64,000 bases of DNA, taken from the NCBI GenBank assembly GCA_036924085.1, contig JAVGWX010000011.1, forward strand, positions 13,252,818 to 13,316,817. The letters run 5' to 3'. Of the stretch, positions 1 to 10,400 are shown piece after piece. Position 1 is the first letter of the stretch. Each line of letters starts with the position of its first letter. This DNA is from Ariolimax columbianus. Lineage: Eukaryota > Mollusca > Gastropoda > Stylommatophora > Arionidae. The notes under the pieces were generated by a model, which saw only the letters and a program-made list of their open reading frames with translations, had not been told where the DNA came from and did no database searches. The position numbers were made by a program, and so were the translations under genes.

Positions 1-230
1 ATGTCGGTCACTACCACGGGGATCACTACGATCCCTCATCTTATTGGTAAAGGCTGCCAGGAAGAACATCCCGGTCTCACGGAGAACTGCGGGGAAGTTA
101 TAGTGAGGGTCTTGGTCAGTATGTTTTACCTGACCCTGAAAAGCGTGTTCTATAAGTATGTTTTACCTGACCCTCGCTAACGTGTTCTATCAGTATGTTT
201 TACCTGACGTTAATCTCCTCTTCCCTCTTG
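1..230 (-). mobile_element. Dispersed element with internal 37-bp minisatellite, copy A (cut by window edge)
   Basis: This is the reverse-oriented end of a dispersed repeat also seen at 5785-6085, 9584-10400 and 39655-40230. It has a non-repetitive part (1-110), about three degenerate units built on TCAGTATGTTTTACCTGACC (111-215), and a terminal motif near 207-230 that resembles the reverse complement of GAAGACTAACGTCTGGTCA in the other copies. No coding capacity was seen. A non-autonomous DNA transposon or Helitron-like element with a central minisatellite is the best guess, but no diagnostic terminus was proven. Confidence 0.6.
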
Positions 231-859
231 CTCCTCCTAAAAGACAATAATATGAGGCAAAGTGATAATAATGTATCTTAACACTTTATCACTCACGGCA
301 GTGCTGGCTGGCTGTGGAAGAAACGATGCCTTCTTTTTCATTTAACAAAAAATGTTGAATTTAACTTAATGAATACAACATATGAAAATAAGAAAGATAG
401 GATTCAACACGGAGGTCAAGTCCTGGTCCCGTTGAGACAAGTACTGGTATGTGACATAGATGTCTGTTCTCACCATTTCTCTATCTGCTGGCTATTGACC
501 AGATTATGAAGACAAGCGTGTAGCTGTTGGGGTGAACCCGGCAGATATCAGTGGAACACTCGCTGGTGTTGGACAAGACGCGTATTAAGGAAATCATCTG
601 ATAGCATTACAAAGTCATCTCTATTCTGGAATCCCCAGGGCAAGAGAGGTAGAGGCAAACCATAAATACACACAGAGAAGACAGCTTGAGTGAGACATGC
701 ATAACGGAAATCGTGACGATGTGCACAGGGCTGGACGAGATGGCACTGTACAACTTGACGCGAGTTTGTTGGAGACTTGAACTCCGCAGGGAGTTAACAG
801 GTTTTAAATTGATATGTTGATGTTGCATCTGAAGCTTTGTTAACATAACTGGTTAATTC
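231..859. other. Non-coding stretch, nothing recognised
   Basis: This AT-rich sequence has no recognisable domain. The small minus-strand reading frame at 607-846 resembles nothing I know and is probably chance. The last bases, 847-859, form the left target-site duplication of the LINE insertion that follows. Confidence 0.4.
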
Positions 860-1038
860 TTCTTCTTCTTCTTCTTCTTCTTCTTCGTACGCTGTCAAAT
901 TGAATTTGTTCGAAGAAAGCAGCTGTCATCCCGAGGCTGTCAGCACTGCCATAGAGCTTGTCTAGTGTTTCCACTGGTGATGGCCACATGTGCTTTCTCT
1001 GATCCTCTTATGTCGGGCAATTTTGCAGCAGATGTTCT
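860..1038 (-). mobile_element. LINE-a 3' end, 179-bp 5'-truncated insertion
   Basis: The segment starts with a (CTT)n tract, the complement of the (GAA)n tail. It continues with the reverse complement of the 3' end of the RNase H-bearing LINE seen at 12230-12739, 15169-16422 and 25721-27236. It is flanked by a near-perfect 13-bp duplication, AACTGGTTAATTC at 847-859 and AACTGGTAAATTC at 1039-1051, which fits target-primed insertion with extreme 5' truncation. The source family resembles I-superclade elements that carry RNase H after the reverse transcriptase; clade assignment is inference. Confidence 0.8.
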
Positions 1039-1051
1039 AACTGGTAAATTC

Positions 1052-1440
1052 AATCCCACAAAAGCTGAGATTTCCTACAATAACTTTTCGTGGCAGAGGT
1101 ACTTGGTTTATTTCCTGGTCTCAACACTTTTAGTCTACCCAGCTGTAAACTAGTTCCCGCCTTACATTTAAGTGGACACGGGCAAGTAAATTCCGACCGC
1201 CAGGGCGCCTAGAAACGATCCGGTGACATATTAACATTTCGAGATCAGTGTCGTATTAACGCGCACAATTTCTCCTATCGCGTATATTCCCCATCTCAGT
1301 ATTAGAAAATATAATAGTTTCCTGCGTAATTTTCTCTCCTTCCTCTGGCTTTCAAGGTCAGACCGACGGCGTCTGGTACACAGCCTCTAAGGCATATCAC
1401 AAATAAGGGACTTCAGAAACATGTAAGTATTACTCTGAAA
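1052..1440. other. Unassigned sequence
   Basis: No recognisable open frame, RNA gene or tandem repeat was seen here. Confidence 0.4.
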
Positions 1441-1771
1441 ATTCTTCTTTTTCGTCGTTCGTTTTCAAATTCTTGGGCTTTGCAAATAACAGGATGTAGT
1501 CCGCAGAACGGAATGCATTGTGTCGTAGTTTACAGCTTGACTGCGATATCTGCACCTTTCGGCCCGACACATCCGACTTCAGCATGCCATTTTTGGATAC
1601 CGGGTTAGCCTTCCCTCCTCAATCCCTTCTCCATAGCCAGCCTGCCATGTTGCAGTCTGTCATCCAGGGTCACCACGTGGAAGTAGCGAAGCGTTTTTCA
1701 TCTCTTGGTCGCTAGCTGTCAGCCATGGGTCCCTTCCTGCTACAGGTAATACACTGCTCAGCATCTTGATT
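1441..1771 (-). mobile_element. SINE-2 copy (tail to head)
   Basis: This copy of a roughly 350-bp non-coding family occurs more than ten times in the window. In head-to-tail orientation the family runs from GATGCTGAGCAGCGCATGAG, through a conserved core (GCTGAAGTCGGATG ... GGACCGAAAGGTGC), to a tail in AACGAAGCCAAGCC or (GAA)n. Here it is inverted: the tail remnant is near 1445 and the head ends near 1771. It is diverged from the younger copies. No clear A or B box is visible in the head, so the origin of the promoter is unknown. Confidence 0.75.
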
Positions 1772-1974
1772 CTAATCTGCCTGACTGAATACCTGAATCC
1801 CAATCTGCCTGACTGAATACCTGAATTCAGGTACAGCATTGTCAAGAATGTCCTTTAATAAAAAAAAAAAGAAAACTAAAGTACTGTTCAAATTTAGGTA
1901 ATAGTCAAAAAGAACGTTTTCGGAGAATCACAAAAGCTGCAGAGTTAATAGTAGCATTACGTTCAGTTTAAGGA

Positions 1975-2254
1975 TGGGGCGCTTATAATAACTGAAATAG
2001 CCATCGCGAAAAACAAGAACCACGTCAGACAAGATTGTCTTCCTTATAGATTCCCTGTCAGTCACAATGGCCCTCAGAAACCATACAAATTATTAACTGA
2101 ACAGCCAGTCTCAGGCACTCATGAATTTAAACCAAAATTTCAAGTGAAAATTCAGTGGATCCCTGCCCACTGTAAGATACGCGGACATGAGGAGGCAGAT
2201 GGACTGGAACAAGAGGGAGGTGGAAAACTCCAAACTGACGACAGCGATACATAT
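1975..2254 (+). pseudogene. LINE-b RNase H fragment, 5' part
   Basis: Frame-broken coding sequence shows an RNase H signature: a VFLTDS-like strand near 2030, then IQWIPAHC followed by RGHEEADGL near 2150-2205, the usual H...D region of LINE RNase H domains. The element continues at 3169-3465; the two parts are separated by the minus-strand LINE insertion at 2255-3154. Stops and frame changes make it non-functional. Confidence 0.7.
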
Positions 2255-3154
2255 CTTCGTCTTCTTCTTTCGTTCGCTTGAAAATATTGTCTATATCTGC
2301 AATGTTGTCTCTTGTATAAACTTCACTGTCTTTTGCAGTTCACATACAGGTCCATAACGTTTCTCTTCCAATCTTGTTTCTATGGGCCAGTGACATTTTT
2401 TCTGAATATCATATTCGGGGCAGTTTTGAAGTATGTGCTCTGCTCTCTGGGGCGCCTGTCCGCATATACACATGGCTGAGTTGCCAAACTCCATTTTTGT
2501 GTACATGTGGCTGCGGAGTCTGTTGTGTCCTGTTCTAAGACTCAACACAACAGTTTGCTCTTGTCTGTTCATGTTATGGTAATCGTCTGGTGTTGGTGGC
2601 TTTCTGATTGATTTGATCATCCTTATCTTCTGTTGGTATGAAACTGGTACATCTGGTTGTTCGTCTGCAGCACCCTCCTTTGCCAGTCGATCTGCTCTCT
2701 CATTTCCTGGTACTCCACAATGAGAAGGTATCCACTGTATGGCAATCTTGCGCTGGCTGCTTAGTTCAGACAGTAGAGCCTGTAGATCTTGCAGTTTCTC
2801 AAATTTCAGTACTTGGAGTGCTGATTGGGCTACTGTCAGAAAAACTAAAGGTTGTGAACTGACATTGGTGTTCAACAGTTTCTCAGCTGCCACCTTGATT
2901 GCCTGCATTTCTGCATCATATGTATGACATAATTTTCCAGTTGGTACTCTGACTGTATCCCTAATGTTGTTTGGGTATTCTATGTACACTCCCGCTCCAC
3001 CATTCTTTACTGCATTCTGTGCTGACCCATCTGTGTATACTCTGATCCAGAGGTCTTGTGGGTATTCTTCATCCAGGAAACTGAGGGTCACTATCCTATG
3101 TTGCACACTGTTCTGTTCATCCTTGTCCAGTATTCTTTTCACTTTTGTTTGAAT
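2255..3154 (-). mobile_element. LINE with intact RNase H domain ORF (283 aa), nested in LINE-b
   Basis: A minus-strand ORF at 2291-3142 encodes the C-terminal part of a LINE ORF2. The RNase H region shows VYTDGSAQNA (first Asp, about residue 36), YDAEMQAIKVA (Glu, about residue 76), a hydrophobic strand FLTVAQSA where the third Asp is replaced, and WIPSHCGVPGNERADRLA (His and last Asp, about residues 137-154). A Cys/His cluster (CICGQAPQRAEHILQNC) follows. The insertion is bracketed by ACAGCGATACATAT (2241-2254) and ACAGCGCTACATAT (3155-3168), a 14-bp target duplication with one mismatch. The 5' end, including the reverse transcriptase, is missing. The change at the third Asp suggests a dead enzyme. 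Confidence 0.8.
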
Positions 3155-3168
3155 ACAGCGCTACATAT

Positions 3169-3465
3169 GAACAAATTAAGACAATGATACAATTTAACTG
3201 GCATAGGGCACATCCAGGATCTGATATAGCAGAGGCATGTTACTCCTGGCCAAGAAGAGATCACGTGACAATATTCAGACTTCGAATGGGTCACTGCAGA
3301 CTGAAATATCATTTATTCAACAAATACAAAATTGGACGCACAGTCAATTCTCCATATGGGGAGAACAAACAAACAGTGGAACATGTTCTGCGGGTCTGCC
3401 GGCTCCACGAGAAGAGCAGAGTGGCCACATAGCCCTCCCCAACCCAGATGCAGGATTTCAATAAT
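3169..3465 (+). pseudogene. LINE-b C-terminal fragment, 3' part
   Basis: This continues the LINE-b element from 1975-2254. The frame at 3145-3432 shows the typical post-RNase H segment: FRLRMGHCRLKYHLFNK, then a decayed Cys/His region ending HVLRVCRLHEKSR. The same segment occurs on the minus strand near 7640-7960. The first codons before 3169 belong to the other LINE and the target duplication, so the open frame is chimeric. Confidence 0.7.
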
Positions 3466-3469
3466 TTGC

Positions 3470-4465
3470 AGTGCAGTTTCAAAATAAGTGTACGTGCGGT
3501 TGCTAGTCCCCTTAGTTATGGGAGCACTGATGGATGCAGAAGGTTCTGGAAGTGCGATTCAGGCAAGAACAGCGATGACCATGGATGCTCTGACCAAACG
3601 GAGGCTGCTGTGGAGAGACAGAAGCATCAACCTGAAATCCAAGTTGGTGATCAAGATGCTGAACAGCGCATGAGCTGCAGTGGTCAGCGACTCATAGCTG
3701 ACAGCTAGCGTCAGGGCTAGCGTACCAGAGCTGCCAAGACCCTTCTACACCTCCAAGCGGTGATCATGGATAACAGGCTGCAGCAGAGCAGACTGGCTAA
3801 GGAGAAGGGATAGACGAGGGAATGCTAACCCGGTACTCAAAAAACGCTTGCTGAAGTCGGATGTGTTGGACCGAAAGGTGCAAATATCGCAGTCAAGCTG
3901 TAAACTACGACACAACGCATTCCGTTCTCTAGACTACATTCTGCTACTTAAACCCGTTCAGGGTTTGGTAGCGGGAGATTGAGAACGAACGAAGCCAAGC
4001 CAAATCCAAGTTGAGTTTAATGTATGCACTTGTCACTTCCGTGTACCTTTACAAGAGCGAACTTGGACAGCGGTTCTGTGTGTATTGGAGATGTGATGTC
4101 TGATTCGAATCATCGGTTTTTCGTATCTAGACCACGTCACGAGTAAGGCAGTTCGGGACACTGTTGAGAGAGAGGTCGGCCAATATAAAGACCTATTGAC
4201 TATGGTAAAAGCACGCAAGATCACATGGTATGGGCATGTTTCAAGATCGTCTGGGTTAACAAAGACGATCCTTCAAGGCAATGTGGCTGTGAGAGGGCGG
4301 CAGAAAATGAGACGGGAAGACAACATCAATAAGTGGAAGGAAGGTCAATGGCTAAAACAAATATCCTGGCCCAAAACCAAGTAGTGTTACCGGAGCTGTT
4401 CCACATATCTTCAGTATTGGGGCCCCAATGACCTCTCAGGTTGTCGGGCTGATGATGATGATACT
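3470..4465 (+). pseudogene. LINE-j (RTE/craniata-like) ORF2 C-terminus, split by SINE-2
   Basis: 3488-3646 resembles the region after the palm domain of RTE-like LINEs (ARTAMTMDALTKRRLLWRD). The copy resumes at 4015 with YALVTSVYLYKSEL, then KITWYGHVSRSSGLTKT (4226-4276) and a basic C-terminus. The 3' end runs into a (TGA)n tail at 4447-4462, typical of this LINE type. A SINE-2 inserted at 3647-4002 interrupts it. Several frame changes are present. Confidence 0.75.
3647..4002 (+). mobile_element. SINE-2, full length, 12-bp target duplication
   Basis: The copy runs from GATCAAGATGCTGAACAGCG to a tail of GAACGAACGAAGCCAAGCC. The duplication AAATCCAAGTTG is perfect at 3635-3646 and 4003-4014, so insertion used LINE-type machinery. 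It lies inside LINE-j, so it is younger than that element. Confidence 0.85.
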
Positions 4466-4566
4466 AGCCCCGAGAGACGTAGAGGTGGACGAGATAGAAA
4501 CAATCACGGAAAGGTGAAACATGGACGTCATAAAAACAAGGATATCGTGGTAGGATCTGCAGATAA

Positions 4567-4815
4567 TGGAGCAGAATATATGGACTTGGTAAAGTGGATG
4601 AAGATTTACTCTGCAACGAGCAAAGACGTTGGTGGTTCAATGATTGGCTGATAATAATAGAAATAAATTTGAGGCAGCCAACAAACAGATGAGCAGAATA
4701 TATGGACTTGGTAAAGTGGATGAAGATTTACTCTGCAACGAGCAAAGACGTTGGTGGTTCAATGATTGGCTGATAATAATAGTAATAAATTTGAGGCAGC
4801 CAACAAACAGATGAG
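4567..4815 (+). repeat. 123-bp direct duplication, two copies
   Basis: The segment beginning GAGCAGAATATATGGACTTGG at 4567 is repeated at 4690 with very few changes. One reading suggests a decayed LINE fragment, but this is weak. The near-identity indicates a recent local duplication. Confidence 0.75.
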
Positions 4816-5364
4816 CAGAATATATAAATTATATGTTCTTCTATAAAAGAGGTACCAAACGTGATTAGAGTATAACAATGCGATGTTCTTCTATAACAGA
4901 GACCAAAAAGATCATTCAGCACTCAATAATGATTGCTCCAGTACATCTCAGATCAGAAATGGAGAAATCAATTAATGCGATGAACGCCATCAATGTCGAA
5001 AATAGTGACCCTAAAAATCTTCCCGTTCTCCTATCGTCTCTCCTCTTCTACCCTGGGACGTAAATGTATTTTGTATATACTTCCAATCGAGTGTGCGGAC
5101 AAACCGGTGATTTGCCTATTGTGTCTCAAACAAGATGTCGGTGTAGCTAATAATCAATGTTTTGCGTAGTGTTGACAATACTGGATCCATAATGCGTGAT
5201 CTGAGTATTAACACCGCCATGAAAACCTCGTGCTACTAAATGTTAAGCTTTAAGAACAAGCTTACTAATGAGCTACAAAATTAAAATACTGCTCAGAGTT
5301 ATAAGGGAGAGAACACAGCCGTAGATTAGATGAAGTTCTGATATCACATATTGAAAGTCGACAG

Positions 5365-5615
5365 GGGACGGCGTGGCCTAGTGGTTAAGTGACTCGGCTC
5401 ACAACCGAAAGGTGCTGGGTTAGATCCCCATCACAGCACCGGCCGTTATCCCGGGGAAGCAAACCCTTAGAAAATGCAGGAGGAAGTAGACCCTTACATA
5501 AAATGCATGCTGAAGTCGGATGCATTGGACCGACAGGCGCAAAATAAAAACCACAGTGCAAAGCACACCGCCTTGTGGAATAGAGAAATAAGGCGAACGC
5601 AAAAAAAAAAAAATA
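5365..5615 (+). mobile_element. SINE-1, tRNA-derived, 11-bp target duplication
   Basis: The head carries a polymerase III A-box-like GTGGCCTAGTGGTTAAG and a B-box-like GGGTTAGATCCCC, typical of a tRNA-derived SINE. It is followed by a body containing the GCTGAAGTCGGATG core shared with SINE-2, and a tail of AAGGCGAACGC plus A-rich sequence. Perfect duplication AAAGTCGACAG lies at 5354-5364 and 5616-5626. Not a functional tRNA gene. Confidence 0.88.
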
Positions 5616-5784
5616 AAAGTCGACAGAACAGCGGAATAAAAGAAGCACTATTCTGTATTTCTATAGGAAAATGGTGCAGAGATTAAACTTCATTGCACCT
5701 ACACGCCCCCATGTGTATTCAGATCCTTAATTTGCTTCAGGGGCGGCGGCGAAATTTGGCCCTTATCTCGTCAGGTGCTCATTT

Positions 5785-6085
5785 ACTGAGGGGAGAGAAG
5801 ACTAACGTCTGGTCATGCAAAACGTACTGCTCGGACTTGGTTGTCAGGGTCAGGTGAAATATTGTGGCAAATATCCCCCCCCCCCCCCCACATCACTTCC
5901 ACGCAAGGCTCTCGGATATTGGCAACCTGGCTAACGGGGGAGGGGGGGGGGAGAGAAGAAGGGGGGGGGGGCTCCGACGCCGACTTGATCCCCACCCACT
6001 TTCATCAGCACGCTCGGGATGTGAGGAAAGTTACTGCAACGCGTCAATTAACACCCTTTTCAGGGGCACCTCAGTGATCTTTCTC
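5785..6085 (+). mobile_element. Dispersed element with internal 37-bp unit, copy B
   Basis: It starts with GGGGAGAGAAGACTAACGTCTGGTCA, written here in two parts: GGGGAGAGAAG and ACTAACGTCTGGTCA. It contains only about one 37-bp unit (GTCAGGGTCAGG), then poly-C and poly-G tracts at 5875-5890 and 5936-5970, and ends with CAGCACGCTCGGGATGTGAG shared with the other copies. This copy lacks the amplified array, which shows the array is variable within the family. Confidence 0.65.
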
Positions 6086-6184
6086 ATTGTGGCAATTGAA
6101 CAGAACAACAACCCATTTACAACTGGGTCAACAGGAAAAACAGTCATACCATGACAACAACGACGACATGTCTATCAAAGTGAG

Positions 6185-6560
6185 CACGACGAGATTCGAA
6201 CCTGTAGCACTGGGAGTGTAAACCATGCTTTCAACCATGAGGCCACTGAACCATACCGACCTCCGCCACCCCCCCCCCCCCCCCCCCGCAACGACCGCGT
6301 AGCACACTGGTTAGCGAGCTGGCTTTGCATCTGAGTGGTTCTGTGTTAATTTCCCAGTTGAGTTAGAAATGTTTTCTATAATTGCAACGGCCTCTGGGTT
6401 GACCCAGCCTAAAATGGGTACCGGTTGAGTCCGGGAAGTAAAAGCGACGATGGAGAGGAGATGGCTACCGCCCTCATATAGCCGAGCCTTTGAAATGTGA
6501 GATCGCTAACACTTCACACCCCTACGGCAGTAATGCTATGGGTTATTTGACTTTACCTTG
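6185..6560. mobile_element. Two tRNA-like SINE heads, opposite orientation
   Basis: 6185-6270 on the minus strand has an A-box-like TGGTTCAGTGG and a B box GGTTCGAATC. 6295-6560 on the plus strand has TAGCACACTGGTTAGC, a decayed B box, and a body (GGGAAGTAAAAGCGACG ... GTAATGCTATGGGT) that is diverged but recognisable again near 18970-19100. A poly-C run (6271-6287) separates them. Confidence 0.6.
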
Positions 6561-6659
6561 CGACCAACATATCATCAACACATTTTTCAATAGAGACTAA
6601 TATAGACAATGAGGACTCTATGAAATAGGAATGACGATTTATTCAGCTCAACACTGATG

Positions 6660-7590
6660 AGATGTTCAATCCTATTTTACATGCACTGATACAGTCAGTG
6701 ATCACACCCACACCAAGGACGATCAGTGAGTGATCACACACACACAGGTCAATCAGTGAGTGACCACACCCAAACCCAGATCAATCTGAGTGACCACACA
6801 CACACCCATGTCGATCAGTGAGTGACCACACCCACACCCAGGTCAATCAGTGAGTGATCACACACACCCAGGTCAATCAGTGAGTGACCACACACACACC
6901 CAGGTCAATCGGTGAGTGACCACACCCACACCAAGGTCAATCAGTGAGTGAACACACACCCATGTCAATCAGTGAGTGATCACACACACACACCCAGGTC
7001 GATCAGTGAGTGATCACACACACACACACAGGTCAATCAGTGAGTGATCACACATACACAGGTCAATCAGTGAGTGACCACACACACCCAGGTCAATCAG
7101 TGAGTGATCCCACCCACACCCAGGTCAATCAGTGAGTGATCACACATACCCAAGTCAATCAGTGAGTGATCACACACCTAGGTCAATCAGTGAGTGATTA
7201 CACACACACACACCCAGGCCAATCAGTGAGTGACCACACACACACCCAGGTCAATCAGTGAGTGACCACACACACACCCAGGTCGATCACTGAGTGACCA
7301 CACACACACCCAGGTCAATCAGTGAGTGACCACACACACACACACCCAGGTCAATCAGTGAGTGACCACACACACACACCCAGGTCGATCAGTGAGTGAC
7401 CACACACACACACACACACAGGTCGATCAGTGAGTGACCACATACACACACCCAGGTCAATCAGTGAGTGACCACACCCAGGTCAATCAGTGAGTGACCA
7501 CACCCAGGTCGATCAGTGAGTGATTACACCCACACCCACGTCGATCAGTGAGTGACCACACACCCACACCCAGGTCGATATGTAAACTAT
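6660..7590. repeat. CA-rich minisatellite built on GGTCAATCAGTGAGTGACCA
   Basis: Roughly 28 units of about 28-38 bp share GGTCRATCAGTGAGTGA followed by a (CA)n/CCCA stretch of variable length. Length varies mainly through the CA dinucleotide part. No coding frame is maintained. Confidence 0.9.
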
Positions 7591-8041
7591 CTATCACTTA
7601 TTCACGAACCTTTTAGTGTACAATTGAATGTTTACAACATTCATTGTGGGGTATGATGGCCAGCACCATCATTCAAACCATTGGCATTCTTCTTCTACGT
7701 CGTTCCCTCTCCAGTAATAACATCTTTTCCCTCATACACCCGTCGGTCCATCTCGGGCTTCTCTCGTCGCCATACCAGTCTATCTAGCAAATATTGTTGG
7801 GGAGGGCCATGTTGTCATTTTGCTCCTCTCGTGGAGCCGGCAGATCTGTAGAACGTTTTCCACTGTTTGTTTGTTTTCCCCACATGAGCAATTGGCCCTG
7901 TGTCCAATTTTTAATTTCTTGAACGGATGATTTTTCAGTCTGCAATGGCCTGTTCACCGTTTGAATATTGGCACTTGATCTTTTCTTGGCAAAAAGTAGT
8001 TTGCTTCTGTTATACCAGATCCTGGGATGTTCTCTGTGACA

Positions 8042-8288
8042 GTTTTCTTTTGCTACGTTCGCCGTATTTCTCTATTCTCCAAGGAGGTGTGTTGCACTAC
8101 GGTTATTATGTTGCGTCTGTCGGTCCAGTGCATCCGACTTCGGCATGTATTTTCTGTAAGTGTCTGCTTCCTCCTGTATTTTCTAAGGGTTTGCTCTCCC
8201 GGGGTTACGGCCAGTGCTGTGATGGGGATCGAACCCAGCACCTTTCGGTTGTGAGACGTGTCCCTTAACCACTAGCCCACGCCGTCCC
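8042..8288 (-). mobile_element. SINE-1, inverted, 10-bp target duplication
   Basis: Reverse-oriented tRNA-derived SINE: the B box appears as GGGATCGAACCCA and the A-box region as CCACTAGCCCACGCC at the right end. Duplication CTCTGTGACA lies at 8032-8041 and 8289-8298. Confidence 0.85.
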
Positions 8289-8457
8289 CTCTGTGACATT
8301 TATCTTTGAAGTTAATTGCTATCGTTCTCTTCATTTCTGCATTTGTAGCCGTCTTCCTCTTTGACCAGCCTTCTCACTAAATTGTGTACGAATCAACTGG
8401 ATTTTCAATGTTGAAAATGTAGCACTTCAGTTCAGTTCATTGTTTTTATAGTTTCTT

Positions 8458-9113
8458 CCTCCTCCTCCTCTTCTTCTTCTTCTTCTTCTTCTTCGCACGC
8501 TGTCAGACATCAACTTGAATTTGTTTGAAGAAATCAGCAGTCAACCTGTGGCTGTCGACACTGCCATAGAGCTTGTCTAGTGTTGGCACTGGTGGTGGCC
8601 ACATGTGGTTTCTCTGGTCCTCGTATGTCGAGCAGTTTTGCAGCAGATATTCAGCGGTCATTTTCCCTGTACCACAGGTGCATTCGTCAGTAGCACCCAT
8701 CTTCAGTTTATTGAATAGATGGTACCTCAGTCTGTTGTGGCCTGTGCAGAGTCTGGAGACCACGACCTGTTCTCTTCTGTTCAATTGGTAATAGGCATCA
8801 TTTTTTGTGTAGCCAGTATGTTCTATTTCCCATTTTGCCATGTATCTGGCCCTAATAAACCTTTTGGATTCTTCGTAGGCCACACTAGAATCTGGTTGTG
8901 GTAACCGTGCACCTTCTTTTGTCTGCCTCCTCGTCGCCTTGAGTGTTACAGTGGGATGGAATACACTGTACCACTACTATTTCGGGTGTGGACTGCAAGC
9001 ATAGTTGACAAAGTACTGCTCTTAAGTCATTAAGTTCTGTATTTGTCTGGCTTTTTAGTGCTGTAACCACGGACAGGGCATCTGTAAACAGGACTATCTG
9101 GCTTTCATTTCTT
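8458..9113 (-). mobile_element. LINE-a 3' fragment with RNase H pseudogene
   Basis: A (CTT)n tail complement at 8458-8503 is followed by the minus-strand C-terminus (8503-8883): RLCTGHNRLRYHLFNKLK, then a CTCGTGKMTAEYLLQNC zinc-knuckle-like motif. The His region VQCIPSHCNTQGDEEAD lies in another frame (8885-9070). The two frames show at least one frameshift. The junction with LINE-b at about 9113 is inferred from where the family changes. Confidence 0.75.
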
Positions 9114-9583
9114 TCTTCTGGTTTCTGAGGGCCATTTAGACTGATAGGGAATCTTGAATGAAAACTATCTTATCTTTAGTATGGTCCTATTTTTCCGCTA
9201 TGGTTATATCAGCTGTTCTTAAGTCCGAGGATTCTTGTGTTCTGTAAGCTTCTAGTGTCCCCTGAGATATAGAGAACTGATATTGATACCGTCCAATCGG
9301 ATACACTAGGTGCTTCATGGCTGTAGTGCTGATCTATCCTTCACTTGGAGCGACAAAACTGACACAATTATAACCACCCCTAACTATAAAATCATATCAA
9401 ATGATATAGATACATGTTATCTGACCATCGTCTACTAGTCACGAGGCTAGTGTGGGGTTTATATGTGTTTCCAGCTAAGTATCTCACCCGTGTATGTATG
9501 TATCTCTATTTGATGTATAATTAATCCTTTCCCATACGCTTTGCTAGCTCTTAATTTTTGTTTAATGTTATCACTGATGCATA

Positions 9584-10400
9584 GGGGTGGAAGACTAACG
9601 TCTGATCAGGAACAGCATACTGATCAGACATGTTAGTCAGGGTCAGGCACAACATACTGATCAGACATGTTAGTCAGGGTCAGGCACAACATACTGATCA
9701 GACATGTTAGTCAGGGTCAGGCACAACATACTGATCAGACATGTTAGTCAGGGTCAGGCACAACATACTGATCAGACATGTTAGTCAGGGTCAGGCACAA
9801 CATACTGATCAGACATGTTAGTCAGGGTCAGGCAAAACATACTGATCAGATATATTAGTCAGGGTCAGGCACAACATACTGATCAGACATGTTAGTCAGG
9901 GTCAGGCACAACATACTGATCAGATATATTAGTCAGGGTCAGGCACAACATACTGATCAGACATGTTAGTCAGGGTCAGGAACAACATACTGATCAGACA
10001 TGTTAGTCAGGGTCAGGAACAACATACTGATCAGACATGTTAGTCAGAGTCAGGCAAAACATACTGATCAGACATGTTAGTCAGGGTCAGGAACACCATA
10101 CTGATCAGACATGTTAGTCAGGGTCAGGAACAACATACTGATCAGACATGTTAGTCAGGGTCAGGCAAAACATACTGACCAAGACCCTCACCTCGGCTTC
10201 CTCGTAGCCCTCCCTGGAAACGGGTTGTTTTCGTGGCAGTCTGGCTAACGGGGTGAGGGAGAGATGTGATCCCCGTAATAGTGAGCGACACGCAGATGAA
10301 GCCAAGCAAAGCACAACCTGGAGGACCCCGATCCACCTTCATCAGCACGCTCGGGATGTGAGGAAAGCTACAACAACCCGACACTAAACGTCCTTTTTAC
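9584..10400 (+). mobile_element. Dispersed element with amplified 37-bp array, copy C
   Basis: The left motif GAAGACTAACGTCTGATCAG (about 9590) leads into about 15 near-identical 37-bp units (9605-10170) containing ACTGATCAGACATGTTAGTC. A roughly 220-bp unique right part follows and ends with CAGCACGCTCGGGATGTGAG near 10360. The array is far longer than in copies A and B. Each unit holds a short partial palindrome around TGATCA. Confidence 0.8.

Larger units (their letters stand above)
7620..9330 (-). pseudogene. LINE-b minus-strand copy, with nested SINE-1 and LINE-a
   Basis: 7640-7960 is the reverse complement of the LINE-b post-RNase H region seen at 3250-3440. 9120-9310 reads as the early RNase H region of the same family in reverse. 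The copy is interrupted by SINE-1 (8042-8288) and LINE-a (about 8458-9113). Frame shifts and stops are common. The outer ends are approximate because no duplication was found. Confidence 0.6.

Noticed and set aside
607..846. 79-aa minus-strand frame with a hydrophobic stretch
   Set aside because: Short, no family resemblance, and surrounded by repeats; chance frame is more likely.
5365..5440. Possible tRNA gene
   Set aside because: A and B boxes are present but no cloverleaf is evident, and the same head occurs in two other SINE-1 copies with target duplications.
6660..7590. CRISPR array
   Set aside because: Repeats and spacers are both low-complexity and degenerate, and the context is eukaryotic.
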